Positions 1 through 5,247 of a stretch of 5,247 nucleotides of DNA are shown in pieces. Numbering within the stretch: position 1 is the first letter of the stretch; each line of letters begins with the position of its first letter. Origin of the DNA: Hyphomicrobiales bacterium. GTDB taxonomy: Bacteria; Pseudomonadota; Alphaproteobacteria; Rhizobiales; HXMU1428-3. Location of the stretch: NCBI GenBank assembly GCA_021775385.1, contig JAJFHW010000225.1, forward strand, positions 1 through 5,247. The letters are read 5' to 3'. The translations under genes were made by a program, and so were the position numbers. The notes under the pieces are model-generated. The model made no database searches, was not told the DNA's origin, and saw only the letters and a program-made list of their open reading frames with translations.

Positions 1-1014
1 CGAGTCATCTGGAAATCATCAGGTCTCCATTTAACCAAAAAAGATCAAAATGGATGGCTTCTCGTCACCGATGAATTGCTTCGCGCCTATTACGCTCGGC
101 CAGAAATTCACCCAGTAGAAACATCATGCGAACAAGAGCACAAACTTTTCGAGAGCTTGATGGAAACACCGTCTGTAGAAATTTCAGAAAGTGATCTACA
201 GAAAATCGAAGATAAAGACACAATTGAAAATTACAAAATTATAATAACTTTCAGAGACCACCTTTTAAAATATAAAACCATAGAGCAGGCCTACCTGGCA
301 TTATTCCATGAGGAGTTGAAATTACCAATTCCAAATATGTTCATCATACATATGGTGCATTTAATAATTAGTGGATTGCTCGAAAAAGAGAAAAACCCAT
401 TTATTGTCAGGGCGAGTGAAATTCTTTTTAGAGAACAATTGGTCACTAATCAAAACGAACAAATAATGCTCGCTGATAAAGAAGCGGTTGAAATATATAA
501 AGAGACAGGCGGTCTTGGTGGCTTGGGGAGTTTATTAACCGAAGCGGGTAAACAGCACGAAGGCATTACTCTTGATGTCCTAAGTGAAAATAATAAAAAT
601 TTATATTGGCAAAGAGCAGACCAATTTAATTTTGCTCTTGATTATAGATACACAGAACAAGGTCCAGACGCACTTGCAAATGTCATGAGTAAGTGGGTCG
701 GGCACATGTTAGGAGTTGAAGTTCGAGTGCAAGCAATGCAGTCGATCAAAGACGAACAATGGTCATGGCATATCGGCCTCGATGAGCAATCTACTAAAGT
801 TTTAAATGACCTTTATGAAGGAAAAACTGAAGGCGAAGATGTCATGAATAACTTTGTTGGGTTATTTAGATTAGAGTTTAAAAACAAGACAGATGTCATA
901 GATGCGATGCAAGGAAAAGCTGTGTATTTAGGCCTCGCTATGTCACCTGAAAACACCATGAATTTAAAGCCTCAAAACCTACTAATGAACCTTCCTCTCC
1001 AGGCCGTAAATTGA
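1..1014 (+). CDS. DUF6352 family protein, 5' end cut by window edge
   Basis: The reading frame is open from base 1 to the TGA at 1012-1014, giving 337 visible residues. The first methionine-like codon is a TTG at 76, but it is internal: residues before it (IWKSSGLHL, then LLVTDELLRAYYARPEIHPV) match the conserved N-terminus I recall for DUF6352, whose members usually start only a few residues before that WxSSG motif. No ATG or GTG lies in frame before 76, so the true start is just outside the window. Other family landmarks, in visible numbering, are RASEILFRE (about 137-145), a glycine-rich GGLGGLG loop (170-176), the WSWHIGLD segment (about 254-261) and the C-terminal KPQNLLMNLPL (about 323-333). 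There is no signal peptide, membrane segment or cysteine motif in what is visible, so it is probably cytoplasmic. The function is unknown. Members occur beside DUF3305/DUF3306 and formate dehydrogenase genes, which suggests an accessory role. The family call is firm; the role is not. Confidence 0.87.
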   Translation, partial: RVIWKSSGLHLTKKDQNGWLLVTDELLRAYYARPEIHPVETSCEQEHKLFESLMETPSVEISESDLQKIEDKDTIENYKIIITFRDHLLKYKTIEQAYLALFHEELKLPIPNMFIIHMVHLIISGLLEKEKNPFIVRASEILFREQLVTNQNEQIMLADKEAVEIYKETGGLGGLGSLLTEAGKQHEGITLDVLSENNKNLYWQRADQFNFALDYRYTEQGPDALANVMSKWVGHMLGVEVRVQAMQSIKDEQWSWHIGLDEQSTKVLNDLYEGKTEGEDVMNNFVGLFRLEFKNKTDVIDAMQGKAVYLGLAMSPENTMNLKPQNLLMNLPLQAVN

Positions 1015-1246
1015 AGTAAAACAGAGACCGTAAAAATCAAAAATTAACATCACTAAATATCGTTTTTAATAGAGTAAAAGAGTGTGAAAAAAACCTACTA
1101 TTTTGATAAAATTATTTGTTAATTTAGTGAGTAAATGAGTTCAAAAAATAGGCACCTAGAGCACTTCACAAATACTGCTGTAAAGTGAAATGTTCTAGGT
1201 GAAATTCTTTCCAAAAAATAGTTAAATTTCGAGATGAAAAATTAAC
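1015..1246. other. AT-rich convergent intergenic region
   Basis: This 232-bp gap lies between two convergent gene ends. It holds the stem-loop at 1153-1201 and a perfect 10-bp direct repeat, CAAAAAATAG, at 1142-1151 and 1212-1221, flanking that stem-loop. A 9-bp inverted pair (TCACTAAAT 1050-1058, ATTTAGTGA 1122-1130) is also present but is widely spaced and probably chance in such AT-rich DNA. I see no coding potential and no distinct terminator close to the end of the DUF6352 gene. Confidence 0.7.
1142..1201 (-). terminator. Stem-loop terminator for the polyferredoxin gene
   Basis: Arms at 1153-1169 and 1185-1201 pair over 17 positions, with only one G-U wobble and one C-A mismatch on the + strand, around a 15-nt loop. 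Read on the minus strand, the stem is followed by CC, TA and then a run of six T (complement of 1143-1148), the usual form of an intrinsic terminator. It lies 46 bases beyond the stop codon of the minus-strand polyferredoxin gene. On the + strand the stem is followed only by GAAATTCTTT, so it would terminate DUF6352 transcription less well, although a long stem could still act in both directions. It could alternatively be a copy of a dispersed palindromic repeat. Confidence 0.7.
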
Positions 1247-3289
1247 TTATTCCGTCTCATCTTGAGTTAAAAAATCATCAATAGTCAGCCCGGATTTTTC
1301 AGCGGAAAGATAGTCTTCAGTCGTCCGTGGAACCGGACGTTTAGCAAGAGCAAATGGATCGCCTTCATTGGTCGCTGCCATCGTTTCTAAACGGCACGTA
1401 TCGCACATTTTTAAAAGCTTCGCATTGTCATCACTTTCAAACATTCTGTGAGTTCCAGCTAACTTTTCTGAAATCTTATCAATAGTTGATTTCGCGGCAA
1501 AAGGAGTACCGCACTTAATGCATTCAAAAGGTTCTTCTTCATTTAAAGTGATGGGTTGCATAGCCGAAGGAAGTAAGTTTAAACGCGGTGTCATACTAAT
1601 TGCGTTTTCAGGACATGTGTTTTGACATAAGCCGCATTGCACACAAGCTGTTTCTACAAATCTAAGTTCCGGCTTGTCAGGGTTGTCTCGAAGAGCATCT
1701 GCTGGGCAAGCAGAAACACAAGACAAACAAAGTGTACAACTTTCTGTATTCACTGAAATGAGACCGTAAGGAGCATCTTCGTTCAATGGAAGTATTTCAG
1801 CCTTTTGAGTGCTAGCATCAGCTAAAGCACCAATGCCCATTCGTGCAATTTCTCTCTTGCTACCTAGAGGTGAAAAAGACTTTTTAGTTACAGGCTTGTA
1901 ATTTGCTAAGTTCCAAACAGTTGTCTCAAATTCATCAGGGTCTATAGAATAAGTTAAATGTAGCCGTTCTTCCTCAAAGCCAAGACCAGAAAGGATAGAT
2001 TGGGTCAAAGAAATTTCTTTTTTCAAAGCTTCATATTCTTCGCTTTGCTTAGGGTCGCCAAGAAAAACAATATGAGTGAAACCAGCAGCAAATGCAGCTG
2101 CCATAGCATCGTGACCAATACCAGAAGGGCTATGAACTTCTAGAGGTATGAGGGACGCTGGCAAGCCACGTCCATATCGAGCACTAAGAGATATTAGCTC
2201 AAGTCCTTGTTTTTTATCATGTATTAACAAAGATGCGTTGACACCACCAGCCTTATAATATGTCGATGCTAAAGTTTGAATAGCTTTGATATGGTCTGTC
2301 CGGTCTGGAAATAAATATGAAACAGCTCCCGTTGGACAATGAGCGGCGCAATTGCCACAACCACCACAAATGTCTAAATTAATTGCCACGTGGTCACCAT
2401 CTGCGGTGATCGCACCAGCAGGGCAATTATCTAAACATTTAGAACAACCAACTTTTTTTGATCGTGAATGAGCGCAAATTTCTGGATTGTAATCTACAAA
2501 AATGGGCTTCTCAAATTCACCAACAAAGTCTGATGCTTCAAAGATAGTTCGCATAACAGCAGCTGGGTCTCTGAGGTCACTTCGTAAATATCCGTCACGG
2601 CTCTCGTGCCGTGTGAAAAGAGGTGCGCTCTCTCTAAAATCAACAATCAAACTACATTGAGTTTGGACACCATCACGCACACCAGCAAATTCCAATTCAG
2701 ATTTTGAAGAGGGCAGTAAGGCGGCGTAATTATCAAGAGTAACTTCAAAAGAACCAAACGAACCGTTAGCGTTTTTAATTTTCCCCTTAAAAATGGGAAA
2801 GTCTAATTGGGCAGGAAGAACCAAATCTGTATCATCTGTTAAGACGAGGGTGACAGAAAGTTTTTGGTTTAATAATGTTGCTGCTTCAAAACATTCTTGA
2901 CCAGCACCTAGGACCAAACACAAGCCATCACTTGTAAGAGTTCTGATCCGAGCAGGTTTTTCTAAAAGCATCGCATGCTTTGTAAGTGCGGCCATTTTGG
3001 GCATGGATTTCTTAGCGTCAGCACTCCAGCCGGCAAGTTCTCTGATATTAAAAAAAGAAGGAGTGGCAACGCCTGCTTCCTCTGCAACTTCAGCAAAAAA
3101 AGTAGCTTCCTGAGTGCAGCCTACGCATAAAGAATTATCCCCCAATTCAGTCTCAAAATCGGCTATGCCAGTGCGGCATAAATTGGTGTGTACAGTTAGA
3201 TCGCCAACACCCAAATTTTGTCCAATTTTTTTACCATCAATGGGCATGGAATTCGCACAATTGCAAAGCAAAAAAGTGTGTTTGCTCAT
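1247..3289 (-). CDS. HdrA-like multi-[4Fe-4S] polyferredoxin, formate dehydrogenase-associated type
   Basis: This is a 680-residue, cysteine-rich soluble protein with no signal peptide or membrane segment. Residues 1-110 resemble the HdrA N-terminal domain, with C9, C11, C38, C55 and C58, then an NIRE motif (82-85 region) and a nearby Trp. A short Rossmann-like strand, LVLGAG (125-130), follows. First ferredoxin pair: C272-x9-C282-x2-C285-x3-C289-P, then CxxCxxCxxxCP at 308-319. Residues about 335-470 resemble the FlpD/MvhD hydrogenase-subunit fold but contain no cysteine. Second pair: CxxCxxCxxxCP at 518-529 and 549-560. A CxxC pair at 590/593 and 629/632 suggests a zinc-ribbon-like or extra metal site. 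The ATG at 3289 has GGGAG (3304-3300) 10 bases upstream. The family sits beside DUF3305/DUF3306 in formate dehydrogenase loci, so electron transfer or Fe-S assembly for FDH is the best inference. The polyferredoxin call is certain; its partner is not. Confidence 0.88.
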   Translation of the reverse strand: MSKHTFLLCNCANSMPIDGKKIGQNLGVGDLTVHTNLCRTGIADFETELGDNSLCVGCTQEATFFAEVAEEAGVATPSFFNIRELAGWSADAKKSMPKMAALTKHAMLLEKPARIRTLTSDGLCLVLGAGQECFEAATLLNQKLSVTLVLTDDTDLVLPAQLDFPIFKGKIKNANGSFGSFEVTLDNYAALLPSSKSELEFAGVRDGVQTQCSLIVDFRESAPLFTRHESRDGYLRSDLRDPAAVMRTIFEASDFVGEFEKPIFVDYNPEICAHSRSKKVGCSKCLDNCPAGAITADGDHVAINLDICGGCGNCAAHCPTGAVSYLFPDRTDHIKAIQTLASTYYKAGGVNASLLIHDKKQGLELISLSARYGRGLPASLIPLEVHSPSGIGHDAMAAAFAAGFTHIVFLGDPKQSEEYEALKKEISLTQSILSGLGFEEERLHLTYSIDPDEFETTVWNLANYKPVTKKSFSPLGSKREIARMGIGALADASTQKAEILPLNEDAPYGLISVNTESCTLCLSCVSACPADALRDNPDKPELRFVETACVQCGLCQNTCPENAISMTPRLNLLPSAMQPITLNEEEPFECIKCGTPFAAKSTIDKISEKLAGTHRMFESDDNAKLLKMCDTCRLETMAATNEGDPFALAKRPVPRTTEDYLSAEKSGLTIDDFLTQDETE

Positions 3290-3392
3290 TGCCTATAATC
3301 TCCCTATACTAAACTTAAATTTATAGTTATTCTAAATAATAGAAGACTATAAAATAGGGCGTGAAGCAAGCAAAAAGGGGAGTTAAATTTTT
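3290..3392. promoter_or_regulatory. Divergent promoter region, polyferredoxin / DUF3305
   Basis: This 103-bp AT-rich gap separates two divergent starts. For the + strand, TATAAA at 3348-3353 is a possible -10 with no good -35. For the minus strand, TTGCTT (3373-3368) and TATAGT (3351-3346) are separated by 16 bases. The two proposed -10 boxes overlap, so the promoters would compete or share control. A dyad, TTCTA-N5-TAGAA, lies at 3330-3344 beside them, and an 8-bp palindrome, TAAATTTA, at 3316-3323. I recognise no known regulator site. AT-rich DNA yields such boxes easily, so the individual boxes are weak calls, while a promoter somewhere in this gap is likely. Confidence 0.4.
3377..3382 (+). 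promoter_or_regulatory. Ribosome binding site deciding the GTG start of DUF3305
   Basis: GGGGAG lies 10 bases before the GTG at 3393. The ATG at 3400 is in a different frame, so it cannot start this protein. The Shine-Dalgarno sequence and the match of the following residues to the DUF3305 N-terminus support GTG. Confidence 0.65.
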
Positions 3393-3968
3393 GTGAAAAA
3401 TGAGCTCAAAATTAATGTTGCTGTAATTGCTGAAATTCGAAAAGCAAGTTCCCATTCAAACAATATATGGGCTGAAGATTATTGGATGCCAAGCGCTGTT
3501 ATATTTGGCTCGGTTAACCATGAAGTAGGAGATGTAATTCGCCAAACGGAAAGTGCAACAGCTTACTATATGGGGCGGTCAGAAATTTACTGTCACGCGA
3601 AAGAAACAGAGAGTTATATTTTTAATTTTGAAAGTGAAGTTCCAGCAGTTTACGTTATTCTTCGACGAGATGAAGAAGATGAACATCCGCTTGATTATTT
3701 CGTTCATGCCGTAACAGTTTCTCCCTATGAAGCACAAGATTATGCTGATCCCGCAGAAGATATTATTGAGCGTGTACCAATGCCCACAAAACTAGCCGTT
3801 ACCCTCATGGATTTTATTGATCATCATCATGTGGATGAACCTTTCAAAAAAAGAAAACGCAAAAACTTCAAGGATGAACCACTGCAATTTGGAAAAGACC
3901 CGATTTACAATTCATCATTGGACAAGAAGTCAAATGGGCATGTTTTAAAGGGAAGTCAAAATGACTGA
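3393..3968 (+). CDS. DUF3305 domain-containing protein
   Basis: The 191-residue product starts at GTG, supported by GGGGAG upstream. The DUF3305 landmarks I recognise are the N-terminal strand INVAVIAEIRK followed by the W-x4-W pattern (WAEDYW, 26-31), the SEIYCHAKETESYIFN segment (63-78), PAVYVILRR (84-92), the near-invariant SPYEAQDYADP (110-120) and VPMPTKLA (128-135). These are followed by a histidine cluster (H144-H146) and a strongly basic FKKRKRK stretch (151-157). The last 30 or so residues are a hydrophilic tail. No membrane segment or signal peptide is seen, so it is probably cytoplasmic. The function is unknown; the family is found with DUF3306, a polyferredoxin and formate dehydrogenase genes. 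Its stop overlaps the DUF3306 start by 8 bp, implying co-transcription and probably coupled translation. The family call is firm. Confidence 0.9.
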   Translation: MKNELKINVAVIAEIRKASSHSNNIWAEDYWMPSAVIFGSVNHEVGDVIRQTESATAYYMGRSEIYCHAKETESYIFNFESEVPAVYVILRRDEEDEHPLDYFVHAVTVSPYEAQDYADPAEDIIERVPMPTKLAVTLMDFIDHHHVDEPFKKRKRKNFKDEPLQFGKDPIYNSSLDKKSNGHVLKGSQND

Positions 3969-4773
3969 AAAAGATAAAACTGCTGAGGAAACTTTCCTGA
4001 AAAGATGGTCTCGCCGCAAAAATTTAGACGAGGTTGATCAAGAGAATGTAACTTCATTAGAACTGGAGCCTGCTTTAGATGAGAGCGCTCAAAACGAGCA
4101 AAATGAAATTGATATTGAAATAAGTTCAGCTGAAAATGAAGCCGAAGAAAAAGAAATGGCTTTAAACCGCGAAGCCGCTGAAGCTATTGACCTTGAAGCG
4201 CTCAGTTATGATAGTGATTTTCAGCCATTTATGAAAAAAGGTGTGCCAGAAGTTTTAAAAAATCTCGCTATGCGAAAACTCTGGACGAGTAATCCCTTAC
4301 TCGCCAATGTTGATGGCCTTAATGATTACGATGAAAATTTTGCAGACCCAGCTCTCAATTATTTTAAATCCAATTGGAAAGTTGGTCGTGGTTTTTTAAC
4401 CGATGAAGATGATGAAATAGAACGACTAAGACAAGTTGCTCTTCGAGAGGAAGCGGAAGCAAGAGAGCAAGAAGAAAACTCTTCAGAAAGTGATGAGATA
4501 ACTGCAGATGAGACTATCACAGATGAGCAACTCGAAGATGATGAACCTACTCAAGTTTCAAGTGAAGAAGTGAGCGACAGCGATACAATTACCCATCAGT
4601 CACATGAAGTCGATCACAAAGCTACAGCCACTAGTAAAGTACCAGTCGCGAGTGAAGCTCACATGGATGAAGAAAGCAGTTCAGCGAGTCTAGTTAGCAC
4701 TCAAACAGAGACCGAAGAAAATTACCCGACAGTGAAACGGATATCTCTCCGAAAGCGCTTACTAGAGAATTGA
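3961..4773 (+). CDS. DUF3306 domain-containing protein with long acidic tail
   Basis: The 270-residue product starts at ATG 3961, with AGGGA at 3949-3953 seven bases upstream, inside the end of the DUF3305 gene. DUF3306 is recognised by FLKRWSRRK near the N-terminus (12-20) and the core from about 82 to 131: YDSDFQPFMKKGVP, then AMRKLWTSNP (103-112) and NVDGLNDYDENFADP (116-130). Between them, residues 23-80 are acidic and probably disordered. After a short RGFLTDEDDE segment, residues 147-255 form a low-complexity tail very rich in Glu, Asp, Ser and Thr, ending in a basic patch, VKRISLRKRLLEN. No cysteine occurs anywhere in the protein, so it does not bind Fe-S clusters through Cys. The function is unknown. 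It is probably a partner of DUF3305, given the 8-bp overlap. The shape suggests a flexible linker or scaffold protein, which is inference. Confidence 0.9.
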   Translation: MTEKDKTAEETFLKRWSRRKNLDEVDQENVTSLELEPALDESAQNEQNEIDIEISSAENEAEEKEMALNREAAEAIDLEALSYDSDFQPFMKKGVPEVLKNLAMRKLWTSNPLLANVDGLNDYDENFADPALNYFKSNWKVGRGFLTDEDDEIERLRQVALREEAEAREQEENSSESDEITADETITDEQLEDDEPTQVSSEEVSDSDTITHQSHEVDHKATATSKVPVASEAHMDEESSSASLVSTQTETEENYPTVKRISLRKRLLEN

Positions 4774-4845
4774 TGCAATCAAAAAAAATGAATATATCAT
4801 TGCTAACTAGCTGTAAAAATTACAAAAAATTGCAAAGAACAAAAA
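4774..4845 (+). other. Short AT-rich spacer before mrp
   Basis: The 72-bp gap has no hairpin followed by a T-tract on the + strand, so read-through from DUF3306 into mrp is plausible. A dyad, TTGAT-GCA-ATCAA (4770-4782), overlaps the DUF3306 stop codon; it resembles an FNR box but has a 3-base rather than 4-base spacer. A 10-bp palindrome, GCTAACTAGC, lies at 4802-4811. No convincing separate promoter is visible. Confidence 0.5.
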
Positions 4846-5247
4846 ATGACATTAGAAGTAAAATCAGAGCTGTTAAAAAATCTTAAAAAAGTAAAGGGAC
4901 CAAACTTAGATGGAAATATCGTAGATTTAGGGTTGGTTTCTGAAATCCAATTAGTGGACAACAAGGCTACATTTTCAATTGCTGTCCCGTTAGAAAAAGC
5001 TGAAAGTCTTGAGCCGTTAAGAGCTGCAGCTGAAAAGGTTGCAAAGTCAGTCGATGGAATAGAAACAGCTTTGGTGATCCTAACATCTGAAAAAGAGAGC
5101 AAGAACGCTGAGGCAAATCAATCTACAGTGCGGCCAGCTCCCTCGAATGATGAAATGGGCGCGGTTCCGCCGCCTATGGCTAACGCGGCTGGAACCTCAA
5201 GCGAGAATATAGGCTTACCTCACGGTATAAAATCAATAGTCGCTATC
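4846..5247 (+). CDS. mrp: Mrp/ApbC/NBP35-family Fe-S carrier ATPase, 3' end cut by window edge
   Basis: The frame stays open from ATG 4846 to the last base, giving 134 residues. Residues about 4-80 form a MIP18-type (DUF59) N-terminal domain: SELLKNLKKVKGPNLDGNIV, then the alternating LGLVSEIQLVDNKATFSIAV, then LEPLRAAAEKVAKSVDGIE. A Ser/Pro/Ala-rich linker (about 82-125) leads to LPHGIKSIVAI, the strand that in this family runs straight into the ASGKGGVGKS Walker A loop. The window ends exactly before it. An in-frame stop at 4804 and the lack of other start codons fix ATG 4846, although the Shine-Dalgarno sequence is poor (AAAGAA). The full protein should be about 350-390 residues, with a CxxC motif beyond the window. 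Family members bind and hand over [4Fe-4S] clusters, fitting the Fe-S-rich context. The P-loop itself is not seen. Confidence 0.85.
   Translation, partial: MTLEVKSELLKNLKKVKGPNLDGNIVDLGLVSEIQLVDNKATFSIAVPLEKAESLEPLRAAAEKVAKSVDGIETALVILTSEKESKNAEANQSTVRPAPSNDEMGAVPPPMANAAGTSSENIGLPHGIKSIVAI

Noticed and set aside
76..1014. TTG at 76 as the start of the DUF6352 gene
   Set aside because: The frame is open to base 1, and the residues before 76 match the conserved family N-terminus, so the codon is an internal leucine.
1050..1130. 9-bp inverted repeat TCACTAAAT / ATTTAGTGA with a 63-bp spacer
   Set aside because: It is short, far apart and in very AT-rich DNA; chance is the simplest explanation.
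3294..3299. Perfect TATAAT on the + strand
   Set aside because: It is almost 100 bp from the DUF3305 start, lies in the leader of the opposite gene, and has only an A-run at the -35 position.
3114..3326. 70-residue + strand reading frame opposite the polyferredoxin N-terminus
   Set aside because: It lies antisense to a well-supported gene and runs through its promoter; the product resembles nothing and has no clear ribosome binding site.
4770..4790. Hairpin plus A-run after DUF3306 as a terminator
   Set aside because: The stem is 5 bp with a 3-base loop and is followed by A, not T, on the + strand; no minus-strand gene needs a terminator here.
4803..5102. 99-residue minus-strand reading frame
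   Set aside because: It is antisense to the clear Mrp DUF59 domain; its Phe/Ser-rich product is typical of a shadow of a Lys/Glu-rich gene.

Overview
The window looks like chromosomal DNA from a low-GC alphaproteobacterium, possibly marine. This rests on the gene families present (DUF6352, DUF3305, DUF3306, an HdrA-like polyferredoxin and Mrp), which I know as neighbours in proteobacterial formate dehydrogenase loci. Base composition is AT-rich throughout and uniform between genes, with no sign of recent transfer. There is no transposase, phage gene, CRISPR array, rRNA or tRNA. The genus cannot be determined from the sequence.

Layout: (1) A DUF6352 protein gene on + runs in from the left edge and ends at 1014; only its first few codons are missing. 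(2) The convergent intergenic region 1015-1246 holds a strong 17-bp stem-loop whose T-tract lies on the minus strand, so it probably terminates the ferredoxin gene. (3) A 680-residue polyferredoxin gene on minus (3289-1247) has 28 cysteines: an HdrA-like N-terminus, two pairs of [4Fe-4S] motifs, a cysteine-free FlpD/MvhD-like middle, and a CxxC...CxxC site near the end. (4) A 103-bp divergent intergenic region holds plausible promoters for both directions and a small dyad. (5) A + strand run holds DUF3305 (3393-3968, GTG start) and DUF3306 (3961-4773, overlapping by 8 bp). (6) Downstream on + is the 5' part of an Mrp/ApbC Fe-S carrier ATPase gene (from 4846), cut by the right edge just before its Walker A motif.

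Working together: in related loci, as I remember them, DUF3305, DUF3306, the polyferredoxin, a TorD-like chaperone and a small TAT-signal protein surround the fdhABC genes of a molybdenum- or tungsten-dependent formate dehydrogenase. No catalytic FDH gene is visible here, so the FDH link is inferred from family context. The likely theme is assembly of, or electron transfer to, a multi-Fe-S oxidoreductase, with Mrp as a candidate cluster-delivery factor. Three of the five proteins (DUF6352, DUF3305, DUF3306) have no established biochemical function that I know of. They are the most open part of the window.
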